Below are positions 1 through 8,768 of a DNA stretch of 64,000 bases, piece after piece. The stretch comes from Neobacillus mesonae (lineage in GTDB: Bacteria > Bacillota > Bacilli > Bacillales > Cytobacillaceae), in NCBI RefSeq assembly GCF_023715155.1, contig NZ_JAMBNQ010000021.1, positions 20,662-84,661 of the forward strand, given 5' to 3'. Under the pieces are notes generated by a model. That model searched no databases. It was given only the letters and a program-made list of their open reading frames with translations, and had not been told where the DNA came from. Position numbers and translations under genes: made by a program. Within the stretch, counting starts at the first letter, position 1, and every line of letters starts with the position of its first letter.

Positions 1-281
1 CAGTATATTATATCCTCTTGGCATTATTAGAGCCAGCACATGGTTATTTAATTTTACAGAAAGTGGAGGAACTCAGCGGAGGGCAGGTAAGGATGGCAGC
101 CGGGACATTGTATGGTGCCATTGAAAATCTATTAAAGCTTAAATTTATTCAGCCTGTCCCGAGTGATGACAGCAGACGTAAAGTTTACTTAATAACCGAT
201 AGAGGGAAAGAGATACTGCATCTTGATCTTGAAAGAATGAAGCATATGATTCAAATAACGGAAAAAACATTCATAACATAA
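1..281 (+). CDS. PadR-family transcriptional regulator (5' end outside the window)
   Basis: The reading frame is open to the first base of the window, so the true start lies upstream. The visible 93 or so residues include the PadR winged-helix core: ILLALLEPAHGY (helix 1 and the conserved HGY), then GTLYGAIENL (recognition helix) and RRKVYLITDRG (the beta wing). PadR proteins are small dimeric repressors that often control a membrane protein gene next to them. That fits here, because the DUF2812 gene follows after 15 bp and is probably in the same transcript. The C-terminal dimerisation helix is short, which suggests the small PadR-s2 type. Family assignment is firm; the target and ligand are unknown. 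Confidence 0.88.
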   Translation, partial: VYYILLALLEPAHGYLILQKVEELSGGQVRMAAGTLYGAIENLLKLKFIQPVPSDDSRRKVYLITDRGKEILHLDLERMKHMIQITEKTFIT

Positions 282-296
282 AAATGAGGTGAAACA

Positions 297-908
297 ATGA
301 GAAGATTTAAGCATTTCTTGGACTTTGAGAAAGAAGCGAATTGGTTAAAACAAATGGCTGCTAATGGCTATGAATTAACAGGAAAGTCTTGGGGATATCG
401 TTTTATGAAGACAAAGCCAGAAAATGTGAATATAAAGATTGATTATCGGACATTTAAAAAGCAGGCTGATTTTGTTGATTATTGCACACTATTTGAGGAT
501 TGCGGATGGAAACATATTGCCGGAACGAAAAATTCAGGTGCCCAGTATTTTAAAAAGATTAGAGAGTATGCCAGTGAAGATATCTTTTCAGATGTTGATT
601 CTAAGGCGGGCAGATACAAAAGGCTGTCAAACATGTATATCTCCATAGCCATGTGTTATTTGCCAATTTTTGCTGCTCTAATCATGACAAATGCTATCGA
701 TGCAGGAGCTCTATTAAACCCAAAAGAGTTATACTTTACACCTGGGTTATGGGAAAAGGCAGGATTTGAATTTTGGCAGGCTTTTCTTTTTGAAACACCA
801 TTTGCCTTAATAAGGGGGGCAACTTGGGCGGCACTGCCTATCATGATCATTTTATTCTTGACTTTTGGCAGAAGAGCAGAACAGCAATATAAGAAATTAA
901 TCAGGTGA
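297..908 (+). CDS. DUF2812 domain membrane protein
   Basis: A 203-residue protein. The first 90 or so residues are the DUF2812 domain: an RRFKHFLDFEKEANWL start, then a conserved GYELTGKSWGYRF segment and the IKIDYRTFKK strand. Two or three hydrophobic segments follow (about residues 111-131 and 176-196), so it is probably an inner-membrane protein with a cytosolic N-terminal domain. The start is supported by GAGGTG five bases before the ATG. DUF2812 proteins are commonly encoded directly after a PadR regulator, as seen here, and such pairs are thought to respond to envelope or antibiotic stress. That role is inferred; no biochemical function is established. A good hairpin terminator follows the stop. 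Confidence 0.85.
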   Translation: MRRFKHFLDFEKEANWLKQMAANGYELTGKSWGYRFMKTKPENVNIKIDYRTFKKQADFVDYCTLFEDCGWKHIAGTKNSGAQYFKKIREYASEDIFSDVDSKAGRYKRLSNMYISIAMCYLPIFAALIMTNAIDAGALLNPKELYFTPGLWEKAGFEFWQAFLFETPFALIRGATWAALPIMIILFLTFGRRAEQQYKKLIR

Positions 909-916
909 TATATTAT

Positions 917-953
917 ATCCGCTGCATTTACGGTGCAGCGGATGTGTTTTTTT
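917..953 (+). terminator. Intrinsic terminator after the PadR-DUF2812 pair
   Basis: A 10-bp perfect stem (ATCCGCTGCA at 917-926 with its complement at 934-943) with a 7-nt loop, followed by GTGTTTTTTT. It ends the preceding operon. Confidence 0.9.
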
Positions 954-999
954 AGCAGGCTAGAATAATTATTTAAGACAAAATTCCCGAGAAATTAGT

Positions 1000-1030
1000 T
1001 TGAATATTATAAAACTTGTTTTATAATATT
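1000..1030 (+). promoter_or_regulatory. bioB promoter overlapped by a 28-bp perfect palindrome
   Basis: TTGAAT (1000-1005) and TATAAT (1022-1027) with a 16-bp spacer form a sigma-A-like promoter. Positions 1003-1015 and 1018-1030 are exact 13-bp inverted repeats separated by only TT, so the palindrome spans the spacer and the -10 box. It could be an operator for a dimeric repressor. It is too AT-rich and too close to the start of transcription to be a convincing terminator. Confidence 0.6.
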
Positions 1031-1033
1031 ATG

Positions 1034-1062
1034 TGTTAACTATATTAACTTTAAGGTTAACA
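1034..1062 (+). promoter_or_regulatory. Candidate BirA operator upstream of bioB
   Basis: Inverted half-sites TGTTAAC (1034-1040) and GTTAACA (1056-1062) are separated by 15 bp. This layout matches the GTTAAC-N14-16-GTTAAC form of the biotin repressor (BirA) box known for Firmicute biotin genes. It lies just downstream of the -10 box, where bound BirA would block transcription. Inferred from sequence and from the adjacent bioB. Confidence 0.65.
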
Positions 1063-1083
1063 AAAATAAAATGAGGTGATATT

Positions 1084-2097
1084 GTGAATTGGACCAGTCT
1101 GGCTGAAGATGTAATTGAAGGATATGAACTAACAAAAGAGGAAGCAAAGGGAATTTTATTTTCAAAGGACGAAGAAATTCTCTCTCTCGTAAATGCAGCC
1201 TATGAAATTCGCAGACATTATTACAGCAATAAGGTGAAACTAAATCTCATCATTAATGCGAAAAGTGGATTATGCCCAGAGGATTGCGGCTACTGTGCTC
1301 AATCCATTAAAGCCAAGACGGAAATTGATCGGTATACCCTTATCAGCAAACAAACAATCGTCGAAGGAGCAAAGGAGGCTAAGAAAAATAAAATTGGTAC
1401 ATATTGTATTGTCATGAGCGGGCGCAAGCCGACCAATAATGAAGTAGATACTGTAATCTCTGCAGTAGAAGAAATTAAAAGTGAAGTTGAACAAATCAAA
1501 ATATGTGCCTGCATGGGACTTGTGTCAGAAGAACAGGCTCAAAAGCTGAAGACTGCAGGTGTTGACCGCTTTAATCATAATATCAATACGAGTGCCAATC
1601 ATCATGCCAACATTACTACAACACATGATTATGACGATCGGGTACATACAATAGAAAATGTGAAAAAAGCAGGGATATCACCATGTTCCGGCGTTATTTG
1701 CGGCATGGGAGAAACCGAAGATGATATTGTAGAAATGGCATTTGCTTTAAAAGAGCTGGATGCGGACTCTATCCCGGTGAACTTTCTTCACCCAATCACC
1801 GGAACCAAACTGGAGAATATGGATGACCTAACACCTATTCGCTGTTTGAAAATTTTAGCCTTGTTCCGTTTTATCAATCCAACAAAAGAGATTCGCATTT
1901 CCGGAGGACGCGAATTCAATTTACGTTCGCTTCAGAACTTAGGCCTATTTATTGCCAACTCCATTTTTGTCGGTGACTATTTAACAACCGACGGACAGCC
2001 GGCAATAGAAGACTACCAATTGATTCAAGACCTAGGCTTTGAAATTGAAGACAACGCATTCGAAGTAGAAAGCCAGAACTTTGCAAAATCTCTTTGA
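1084..2097 (+). CDS. bioB: Biotin synthase
   Basis: BioB is a radical-SAM enzyme that inserts sulfur into dethiobiotin to make biotin, the last step of the pathway. The 337-residue length is normal. The radical-SAM CX3CX2C motif is present as CPEDCGYC near residue 63-70, with the family motifs [15 protein letters not shown] and SGGREFNL downstream. The start is GTG, supported by GAGGTGAT just upstream. The gene stands alone: no bioA, bioD, bioF or bioW is within view, so the rest of the pathway must be elsewhere, or the cell salvages dethiobiotin. A promoter with a BirA-like box precedes it. A degenerate repeat array, not a terminator, follows it. Confidence 0.96.
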   Translation: MNWTSLAEDVIEGYELTKEEAKGILFSKDEEILSLVNAAYEIRRHYYSNKVKLNLIINAKSGLCPEDCGYCAQSIKAKTEIDRYTLISKQTIVEGAKEAKKNKIGTYCIVMSGRKPTNNEVDTVISAVEEIKSEVEQIKICACMGLVSEEQAQKLKTAGVDRFNHNINTSANHHANITTTHDYDDRVHTIENVKKAGISPCSGVICGMGETEDDIVEMAFALKELDADSIPVNFLHPITGTKLENMDDLTPIRCLKILALFRFINPTKEIRISGGREFNLRSLQNLGLFIANSIFVGDYLTTDGQPAIEDYQLIQDLGFEIEDNAFEVESQNFAKSL

Positions 2098-2115
2098 ACC
2101 TGATGGTGTGTAAGA

Positions 2116-2340
2116 CCTCACCAATAGCTCTTAAGGACAAAACTGGTGGATAAAACGATGAAACTGTCTTTAATAAGGCGTCTTAAAGACAAAACAAGCG
2201 AGGAACCGGCAAAACAGTCTTTAAAAGAGCGCCTTAAGGACAAAGATAAAACGATGAAACAGTCTTTAATGAGGTGTCTTGAGGACAAAACAAGCGGGTG
2301 AACCAGCAAAGCAGTCTTTAAAAAAGCCCCTTATAGATAA
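2116..2340. repeat. Degenerate tandem repeat array A (about 45-52 bp units)
   Basis: A repeated block centred on GTCTTTAA recurs at 2166, 2217, 2262 and 2314 (spacings 51, 45 and 52), with a partial copy before. Units share GTCTTTAA, an opposing CTTAAAGAC/CTTAAGGAC, ACAAAACAAGCG and a GAACC-GCAAA tail. GTCTTTAA and TTAAAGAC are partly self-complementary, so each unit can form a weak hairpin. The array fills the space between convergent bioB and the aminotransferase gene. I see no coding potential. The period resembles that of the four cleaner arrays in this window. Confidence 0.75.
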
Positions 2341-2403
2341 CCAGCAAAGAAACTGAAAAGCCTTTCTTTAAACAACGTCCCTATGAAACAAAACCAATCT
2401 AAA

Positions 2404-2440
2404 AAATCCTGTTCTGAACAAACGTTTCAGAACAGGATTT
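2404..2440 (-). terminator. Terminator of the class V aminotransferase gene
   Basis: A 15-bp perfect stem (2404-2418 with 2426-2440) and a 7-nt loop. On the minus strand it is followed by a run of six T, so it serves the leftward aminotransferase gene. Confidence 0.88.
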
Positions 2441-2454
2441 ATCCTTCTATTAAT

Positions 2455-3612
2455 TTATTTCTGCTGTGCGGCCAGGAACACATTTTGTGCTGCCTTCACA
2501 CCTGCTCCGGGTTCAAAGGAGTAATTGAAATCCTGCAATCCAGCTTCCAAAAGGGAAACGGCCTGGAGAATATCACTAGGGAAGCAGTAACCCATGTGGC
2601 CGAAGCGGAACATTTTTCCTTCCAAATGTCCAAGACCACCGGCAAAATCAAGATGGTATTTCTTTTTCAAATGCCCTAAGAATGCCTTAAGGTCTAATCC
2701 ATCCGGGGTTAGAATGGCTGTAATAGTCGGTGAAGCATGTTCATCAGAAGTCAGCAGTCCAATGGAAAGAGCCTTCATCGATTCACGAACCATATTTTTC
2801 ATTAATTCATGCCGGGCGACTGTCTGTGAAAATCCGCCTTCCTCTTCAATTAAATCACAAACCGCGGAAAGGCCGTAAATCAGTGATATGGCAGGAGTAT
2901 TTGGGGTCATGCCTTTCTTGGCCCATTCGCGATAACTGACTAAATTTAGATAATAGGATGGGGTCTGATTTTTTTCAATCACTTCCCATGCCCGGTCACT
3001 CACACTAATAAGGGCAAGACCTGGAGGAAGCATCATGGCTTTTTGGGAACCCGTTACTAAAATATCAATGCCCCATTGGTCCATTTCAGCAGGGGCACCG
3101 CCTATGCAGCTGACTCCATCAACAATAAATAGAGCGTCCGTTTGATTGCGGACAACTTCAGCCAATTGTTCAATAGGGTTTAAAATTCCTGTTGAGGTTT
3201 CATTATAAGTTGCAAAGACGGCCTTAATGTTTGATAAAGGTTTTAAAAATGCCCCAAGTTCTTCAGCACTGCAAGCTTCGCCCCAGGCTTTTTCCAGCTT
3301 ATGTACTTGGAAGCCAAATTTCTCGCAAATAGAGACAAAATAGTTGCCGAAGGCGCCAACGGTAATAACAACTACCTCTTCCCCGGGGGAAACTGTATTA
3401 ACCGCAGCCGCTTCTAATGCTGCAGTACCACCTGATGGGATGAGTAAGATATCCTGCTTTGTTCCAAAAATAGGTTTTACACGATTCGTTGTTTCACGGT
3501 AAAGCTGCACAAACTCCTCACTGCGGTGGCTCATCATATCTTGGTTCATCGCCAGCTGTACCTTTTTCGGTATAGGTGTAGGTCCAGGATGTCGTAAAAT
3601 ATTAGAATACAT
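2455..3612 (-). CDS. Class V aminotransferase (serine-pyruvate / alanine-glyoxylate type)
   Basis: A PLP-dependent fold-type I enzyme of the alanine-glyoxylate / serine-pyruvate / purine catabolism (PucG-like) group. The N-terminus has the family HPGPTPIP motif, then IPSGGTAALEAA (phosphate-binding loop), FIVDGVSCIGG (Asp that contacts the pyridine nitrogen) and VTGSQKAMMLPPG, where Lys is the Schiff-base residue. FRFGHMGYC near the C-terminus is also conserved in the group. I place the start at 3612 because CCCTCC (GGAGGG on the coding strand) sits six bases upstream; an in-frame ATG-like start 11 codons earlier lacks a ribosome site. Substrate cannot be told from sequence. No purine or glycine genes adjoin it. 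Confidence 0.88.
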   Translation of the reverse strand: MYSNILRHPGPTPIPKKVQLAMNQDMMSHRSEEFVQLYRETTNRVKPIFGTKQDILLIPSGGTAALEAAAVNTVSPGEEVVVITVGAFGNYFVSICEKFGFQVHKLEKAWGEACSAEELGAFLKPLSNIKAVFATYNETSTGILNPIEQLAEVVRNQTDALFIVDGVSCIGGAPAEMDQWGIDILVTGSQKAMMLPPGLALISVSDRAWEVIEKNQTPSYYLNLVSYREWAKKGMTPNTPAISLIYGLSAVCDLIEEEGGFSQTVARHELMKNMVRESMKALSIGLLTSDEHASPTITAILTPDGLDLKAFLGHLKKKYHLDFAGGLGHLEGKMFRFGHMGYCFPSDILQAVSLLEAGLQDFNYSFEPGAGVKAAQNVFLAAQQK

Positions 3613-3697
3613 ACATTTCCCTCCAGCTTCGTGAAATATTAGCAATTTTCAAGTAAAATTATAACAAATCTTTGCAGAAAAATCTTTTAAAAGAAGA

Positions 3698-3725
3698 AAG
3701 GCTGATTCCCATAAGGAAAAAGCCT
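3698..3725 (-). terminator. Terminator retained behind the permease remnant
   Basis: The hairpin pairs GGCT (3700-3703) with AGCC (3721-3724) and TTCC (3706-3709) with GGAA (3715-3718). The minus strand continues into CTTTCTTCTTTT. It sits 17 bases after the stop of the lactate permease remnant, as expected for that gene's original terminator. Confidence 0.6.
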
Positions 3726-3740
3726 ATCAAAATTCAAAAT

Positions 3741-4004
3741 TTAAGGAATCATAAATGTCAGGACGGTATTCAGTAGCCAAACGATGATTCCAATCATCAC
3801 AACTAGGAACATACTATGTTTAATCGTAAAGCGGAAAAGCTCTGATTCTTTACCAACAAGACCAACGGCTGCACAGGAAGCTGCAATCGATTGCGGTGAA
3901 ATCATTTTTCCGGTAACGCCGCCGGATGAGTTAGCAGCGAGTGCTAAAATTGGATTCATGCCGATTAACTCCGCATTAACCTTTTGCAAGTTGGAGAACA
4001 ATGG
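3741..4004 (-). pseudogene. lutP: C-terminal remnant of L-lactate permease
   Basis: About 88 residues match the C-terminal end of LldP/LutP lactate permeases: a [16 protein letters not shown] stretch, then [19 protein letters not shown] (the highly conserved family signature), [11 protein letters not shown], and a final membrane segment ending in TFMIP. Full-length permeases are over 500 residues; nothing resembling the other parts lies upstream, where the DNA is an AT-rich stretch running into the lutR promoter region. The frame stays open for some 36 unrelated residues before the homology begins. In Bacillus the permease gene normally lies beside lutR, so this is a deletion remnant in its ancestral place. 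Confidence 0.85.
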
Positions 4005-4187
4005 TGTTAATCTGATGATTGATGTCCAAAAGGAAGATTTTATTAAAATCACAATATCAAAATTATTATTTTTTAATATTCTTATTTTGATAATCAGAAA
4101 GGTATATACCAAGTAGATGAAAACCTTTTGAAAATAGGTATAATATTATTGCGTCCTAGTGGATGAATTATTTAAAGGGGCTCTTTT

Positions 4188-4922
4188 ATGAATTATAAAA
4201 AAATAAAACCAAAAAAAATATATGAGGAAGTTGCTGAGGCAATCCATGAAATGATTCGCTCAGGCCAGCTTAAACCTGGTGATAAACTTGACTCGGTACA
4301 ACTGCTGGCTGAAAATTTTCAAGTTGGCCGTTCAGCCATTCGTGAGGCACTGACTTCATTGCGGGCAATGGGACTTATTGAAATGAGGCAGGGAGAAGGA
4401 ACATATGTAAAGGAATTTGAGAAAGATCAAATTGCTTTTCCGTTATCAACTGCTATTTTAATGAATAAGGAAGATATTGCTGAATTAGTTGAAGTACGGA
4501 AAATTGTTGAAAGCGGAATGGCCGCGGCGGCTGCCCAAAAAAGAAATGATGAACATCTATCAATGATGGAGGCTGCCCTTGAAGCGATGCTGGGGGCAAA
4601 AGGAGACGAGGAACTGGGAGAAACTGCGGATTTGCAATTCCACATGGCGCTGGCTGCGGCCGCTCAAAACCAATTATTGTTAAGTTTAATGAATCATGTT
4701 TCAGAGCTCATGATAGAAACAATGAGGGAAACACGCAGGGTTTGGCTGTTTTCCAAAGAAACTACCACTGAGCAATTATATAAAGAGCATTTTGCTATTT
4801 ATGAAGCTATCAAAGCAAAAAATGAAGAGGCAGCAAGAGATAGCATGATCCTCCACATCGAGAATGTCAATGCGATTTTAGGAAAGTACTACCAGCACAC
4901 AACAAAGTTTAATGGGGAATAA
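4188..4922 (+). CDS. lutR: Lactate-responsive GntR-family repressor LutR
   Basis: A 244-residue GntR regulator of the FadR subfamily. Residues 8-75 hold the winged helix: YEEVAEAIHEMIRSGQLKPG, then VGRSAIREALTSLRAMGLI and the wing GEGTYV. The rest is the all-helical FCD ligand domain, with the metal/ligand-binding pattern of Asp and His residues (for example FHMALAAAAQN and a late HIENVNAIL). Its position between the lactate permease remnant and lutABC identifies it as LutR, which in B. subtilis represses lutABC and lutP and is relieved by L-lactate. It is transcribed in the same direction as lutABC but with a 197-bp gap holding a palindromic operator. Confidence 0.92.
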   Translation: MNYKKIKPKKIYEEVAEAIHEMIRSGQLKPGDKLDSVQLLAENFQVGRSAIREALTSLRAMGLIEMRQGEGTYVKEFEKDQIAFPLSTAILMNKEDIAELVEVRKIVESGMAAAAAQKRNDEHLSMMEAALEAMLGAKGDEELGETADLQFHMALAAAAQNQLLLSLMNHVSELMIETMRETRRVWLFSKETTTEQLYKEHFAIYEAIKAKNEEAARDSMILHIENVNAILGKYYQHTTKFNGE

Positions 4923-5062
4923 ACTCACATTCAAAAGGACTCCGGTCCTAATAAGAACCCTTTTCCTGAATCTTTAAATAGAAAAGAGACTAGACTTTTT
5001 TTGGGAAGCTCTTTCTAATCTTGATTCCTTTGGTGTAAAATATAGAATATTAATATTTTTTA

Positions 5063-5075
5063 GTCATCAGATGAC
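5063..5075 (+). promoter_or_regulatory. Candidate LutR operator before lutABC
   Basis: GTCATCAGATGAC is a perfect palindrome around a central A, 45 bp before lutA. FadR-subfamily GntR proteins bind palindromes of this length, and lutR is the adjacent gene. The TA-rich TTATATAA that follows could hold the -10 region. Binding is inferred. Confidence 0.65.
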
Positions 5076-5119
5076 CTGTTAAGTTATATAAAAAGAATCT
5101 TTTTAAGGGGAAGAGAAAA

Positions 5120-5836
5120 ATGAAGGTTACTCTATTTGCAACTTGTATGGTTGATATGTTCCAAAGCAATGTTGGAAAGGCGACAGTTGAACTGCTCGAG
5201 AGACTGGGGTGTGAAATAGATTTCCCAGAGTCTCAGGTTTGCTGCGGCCAGCCTGCATACAACAGCGGTTATGTAAAGGAATCAAAAGAAGCTATGAAGC
5301 GGATGATTGATACATTTAGCGATGCCGAATATGTCGTCTCTCCTTCAGGTTCATGTGCTTTTATGTTTAAGGAGTATCCTCATATTTTTGCGGGTGATCC
5401 TGTCTGGGAACCGAAGGCACAGTCATTGGCAGATAAAACATATGAGTTAACTCAATTTATTGTGGAAGTTTTAAAAATGGAGGATGTCGGGGCCAAATTC
5501 GAGGGAAATGTTACTTATCACACCTCTTGCCATATGACAAGATTGCTGGGAGTGAAAGAAGCTCCTATGACACTATTAAAAAATGTCAAAGGGTTGAAAT
5601 TTACCGAACTTCCCGGTAAGGAACAATGCTGCGGCTTTGGCGGCACCTTTGCAGTTAAAATGGCACAGATTTCCGAGCAGATGGTAGATGAAAAGGTTCG
5701 CCATGTTGAAGAAACCGGAGCAGAATACTTGATTGGTGCCGACGCAGCCTGCTTAATGAATATCGGCGGCCGGATGCAGCGGCTGGGAAAACCAGTAAAG
5801 GTACTGCATATTGCAGAAGTATTGAACAGCCATTAA
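5120..5836 (+). CDS. lutA: L-lactate oxidation iron-sulfur protein LutA
   Basis: LutA is one of three proteins forming the iron-sulfur L-lactate dehydrogenase complex that lets Bacillus grow on lactate. The 238 residues carry two cysteine-rich CCG domains: [12 protein letters not shown] near residue 41 and [13 protein letters not shown] near residue 177, plus [10 protein letters not shown] between them. This is the same architecture as the GlpC / heterodisulfide reductase subunit family. It is first in a three-gene operon, preceded by AAGGGGAAGAG as ribosome site and by a palindromic LutR operator candidate. Length and motifs are complete. Confidence 0.95.
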   Translation: MKVTLFATCMVDMFQSNVGKATVELLERLGCEIDFPESQVCCGQPAYNSGYVKESKEAMKRMIDTFSDAEYVVSPSGSCAFMFKEYPHIFAGDPVWEPKAQSLADKTYELTQFIVEVLKMEDVGAKFEGNVTYHTSCHMTRLLGVKEAPMTLLKNVKGLKFTELPGKEQCCGFGGTFAVKMAQISEQMVDEKVRHVEETGAEYLIGADAACLMNIGGRMQRLGKPVKVLHIAEVLNSH

Positions 5837-5874
5837 TGTATTTACTTTTTCAAAAAATATAAGGGGGATTTCCA

Positions 5875-7308
5875 ATGGCAATAAAGATTGGCACGGAACA
5901 GTTTAAGGAACGTGTTGATAACGGAATTCATGATGACTTTATGCGTGGTGCAGTTGCCTCTGCACAGGACGGAATGAGCATGAAGCGCAGGGCTGCGACA
6001 ACCGAGGACTTAGGAAACTGGGAAGAATGGCGTAATCATGGGGAAGAAATCAGGCAGCATGTTCTTGAACATTTGGATTACTACTTAGAGCAATTAAGTG
6101 AAAACGTCGCAAAGCGAGGCGGGCACGTCTTTTTCGCTCAGACGAAGGAAGAAGCGAATGATTACATCAGAAGTGTTGTGCAAAAGAAAAGTGCGAAAAA
6201 TATTGTGAAATCCAAATCCATGATGACGGAAGAAATCAGCTTGAATGCAATGCTGGAAGAGGAAGACTGTGAAGTTATTGAAACAGATCTTGGTGAATAC
6301 ATATTACAGCTTGATGAGCATGATCCGCCGTCCCATATTGTGGCCCCGGCATTGCATAAAAATCGAGAGCAGGTCCGGGAAGTATTTGAAAAGAAATTAG
6401 GATACACAAAATCGTCCAATCCTGAAGAACTTGCTTATCAGGCACGGGTTACTCTTCGGGAAAAGTTTTTAGCTGCGGATATTGGAATAACAGGCTGTAA
6501 CTTTGCGGTTGCTGAAACAGGTTCCTTTTGTTTAGTCACAAATGAAGGAAATGCTGACTTGGTGACAGCTCTGCCGAAAACACAAATTACGGTGATGGGA
6601 ATGGAGCGCTTGGTTCCAACCTTTGAAGAAATGGAAGTGCTCGTCAGTATGTTGACAAGAAATGCAGTTGGACAAAAACTGACAAGCTATATCACTGTGT
6701 TAACCGGGCCACGGGAAGAACTGGATGTCGATGGACCGGAAGAATTTCATTTGGTCATTGTGGATAACGGCAGATCTAAAATTCTTGGAGGTGAATTTCA
6801 GTCGGTATTGCAATGTATCCGGTGTGCAGCATGTATCAATGTATGCCCGGTATATCGTCATATCGGCGGGCACTCTTACGGTTCGATTTATCCTGGACCA
6901 ATCGGTGCTGTTCTCACACCGCTCCTTGGAGGCTATGATGAATATAAGGAACTTCCATATGCATCCACTCTATGCGGTGCCTGCACAGAAGTTTGTCCGG
7001 TGAAAATTCCGCTGCATAACCTTCTTCATAAACATCGGGAAGTAATTGTAGAAAAAGAAGGAAAAGCACCTGTTTCGGAAAAATTATTAATGAAGGCATA
7101 TGGGCTTGGGGCTGCTTCTCCTGCTCTTTATAAAATTGGTTCTAAGATTGCGCCTGCCGCAATGAATCCATTTACCTCAGGGGATAAAATCTCTAAAGGA
7201 CCGGGACCGCTTAAGGCTTGGACGGAAGCGCGGGAATTCCCGGCCCCTAATAAAGAGAGATTTAGAGATTGGTTTAAAAATCGCGAAAAAGGAGATAAAA
7301 AATTATGA
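5875..7308 (+). CDS. lutB: L-lactate oxidation iron-sulfur protein LutB
   Basis: A 477-residue LutB. An N-terminal LUD domain (about residues 60-300) is followed by two 4Fe-4S motifs of the ferredoxin type: [12 protein letters not shown] near residue 312 and [13 protein letters not shown] near residue 366, which can pass electrons from lactate to the quinone pool. A DUF3390-like tail ends the protein. A GGGGG ribosome site precedes the ATG. The stop overlaps the lutC start by four bases (ATGA), a sign of translational coupling within the lut operon. Confidence 0.95.
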   Translation: MAIKIGTEQFKERVDNGIHDDFMRGAVASAQDGMSMKRRAATTEDLGNWEEWRNHGEEIRQHVLEHLDYYLEQLSENVAKRGGHVFFAQTKEEANDYIRSVVQKKSAKNIVKSKSMMTEEISLNAMLEEEDCEVIETDLGEYILQLDEHDPPSHIVAPALHKNREQVREVFEKKLGYTKSSNPEELAYQARVTLREKFLAADIGITGCNFAVAETGSFCLVTNEGNADLVTALPKTQITVMGMERLVPTFEEMEVLVSMLTRNAVGQKLTSYITVLTGPREELDVDGPEEFHLVIVDNGRSKILGGEFQSVLQCIRCAACINVCPVYRHIGGHSYGSIYPGPIGAVLTPLLGGYDEYKELPYASTLCGACTEVCPVKIPLHNLLHKHREVIVEKEGKAPVSEKLLMKAYGLGAASPALYKIGSKIAPAAMNPFTSGDKISKGPGPLKAWTEAREFPAPNKERFRDWFKNREKGDKKL

Positions 7309-8024
7309 TTGGCACCATCCATAATCGAGAAAAATTTTTAAATCAAATTGCCAGCTCCCTGAACCGTCCTCGGATTTCAGAACCGTTGGAAAGACCAAAC
7401 TGGAAATACCAGCCGCAATATGAGGTATTTAAGGGTGCTTCTCAGGATGAACTGCTTGAGATTTTGAAGGAGCATTGTAAAAAAATCCATACGAGGATTC
7501 ATACAATTGATTTGACGGAACTGCCAGCAGTAATGAATGAGGTTGTTACAGAGTACGGCGGCGGTCCAGTTGTAACTTGGAAGGACGAGCGTTTCTCTAA
7601 GTGGGGTCTTGATTCCTTAATGAAGGAAAAATGGCCATCTAAGAATATTGATGTGTTTGAATGGGATTATAATTTAGGCGAAGAGAATGTTCATAAAGCA
7701 GAAAACGCCAATGTAGGGATTACCATCAGTGAAATTACCCTCGCAGAATCTGGAACAGTTGTCTTGTTTAGCGATAAGGATAGAGGAAGAACAGTCAGCT
7801 TTTTGCCAGCAACATCGATTATGCTGATTCCGAAGAGCAGCCTTGTTCCAAGAATGACGCAGGCGGCAGTGAAAATACGGGAGATGTATCAAGAGACTGG
7901 ACATGTGGCATCCTGCATTAATTTTATCACGGGACCAAGTAACTCAGCGGATATAGAGCTGAATCTGGTTGTCGGAGTCCATGGCCCGATTAAAGCAACT
8001 TATATTGTGATTAATGATTTATGA
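7305..8024 (+). CDS. lutC: L-lactate oxidation protein LutC
   Basis: A 239-residue LUD-domain protein. Conserved LutC features are visible: the [16 protein letters not shown] segment (here [15 protein letters not shown]), [13 protein letters not shown] and the C-terminal [22 protein letters not shown]. LutC acts with LutA and LutB in lactate oxidation; the LUD fold has no iron-sulfur motif and its exact part is unclear. It starts with ATG inside the lutB stop and has AAAGGAGAT upstream. All three Lut proteins look intact even though the neighbouring permease is not. Confidence 0.94.
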   Translation: MIGTIHNREKFLNQIASSLNRPRISEPLERPNWKYQPQYEVFKGASQDELLEILKEHCKKIHTRIHTIDLTELPAVMNEVVTEYGGGPVVTWKDERFSKWGLDSLMKEKWPSKNIDVFEWDYNLGEENVHKAENANVGITISEITLAESGTVVLFSDKDRGRTVSFLPATSIMLIPKSSLVPRMTQAAVKIREMYQETGHVASCINFITGPSNSADIELNLVVGVHGPIKATYIVINDL

Positions 8025-8031
8025 TTTTGAT

Positions 8032-8066
8032 GAGGGGCTGTTCCTTAAATGGCAGCGGCTCTTTTT
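8032..8066 (+). terminator. Probable terminator of lutABC
   Basis: An imperfect stem GAGGGGCTG ... CAGCGGCTC (7 of 9 pairs) is followed by TTTTTATT, seven bases after the lutC stop. Confidence 0.65.
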
Positions 8067-8105
8067 ATTGTGTGTGGCTCTTGAGGGATACGGCTGCTCT
8101 GTTAT

Positions 8106-8469
8106 TGATATTCCAAATTCGGTCAAGTAGAAAGGATCTATGTTCCCCAACGGCCATTGATATTCCGAATTCGGTCAAGTAGAGAGACTCTACGTTCCCC
8201 AACGGCCATTGATATTCCGAATTCGGTCAAGTAGAAGGGTTCTACGTTCCCCAAGCGCCAATGATTTTCTGGATTCGGTCAAGTAGAAAGGCTCTACGTT
8301 CCCCAAGCGCCAATGATTTTCTAGATTCGGTCAAGTAGAAAGGCTCTACGTTCCCCAAGCGCCATTGGTTTTCTGGATTCGGTTAAGTAGAAGGGTTCTA
8401 TGTTCCCCAAGCGCCATTGGTTTTCTAGATTCAGTCAAGCAGAGAGGCCCTTCGTTCCCCAAACGTCAT
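8106..8469. repeat. Tandem repeat array B: seven 52-bp units
   Basis: Seven consecutive units begin TGATATTCC/TGATTTTCT at 8106, 8158, 8210 and so on, exactly every 52 bp, then decay into a partial eighth. Each unit holds ATTCGGTCAAG, a small inverted repeat GTAGA-N5-TCTAC, and GTTCCCCAA followed by CGGCCAT or GCGCCAT. Units differ by point changes only, never by length. Stop codons occur in the frames and I see no ribosome site, so it is not coding. It sits between the lutC terminator and the next gene. Confidence 0.93.
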
Positions 8470-8768
8470 TGATTTCTTTGAGCTTCACCGTGATTTCTTT
8501 CGCCTATTATAAAAGAATATAAAACCAGTTTTCCGCGTAATAGTCTAATATATAAGACAACAAGGCTGCTGGAAGGGGAGGAAACGCGCAACAGATGAAC
8601 AATTAGTGAAAAAACCCATAAAATACAATATTTAGGTTTTTTTACTGCTGATGCATATCTATAAGATAGATTTATATAAATCAATCTATTTCCTTTTTTA
8701 GAAAATAAACAGCTAAGTGAATTTGGTAAAATTATACCAAACGATATTTTAAGAAAGAGGGTTTTCGC
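8470..8768. other. Intergenic AT-rich stretch, promoter region of the next gene
   Basis: About 300 bp without a supported gene. The last 60 bases are very AT-rich and end in GAAAGAGGG, the ribosome site of the downstream enzyme. No clear operator or RNA structure was seen. Confidence 0.4.

Noticed and set aside
2118..2309. 63-codon minus-strand frame rich in Ser and Leu
   Set aside because: It is a translation of repeat array A and has no ribosome site.
8466..8684. 72-codon minus-strand frame between array B and the cyclodeaminase-family gene
   Set aside because: It lacks a ribosome site and any recognisable family, and it overlaps the promoter region of the downstream gene.
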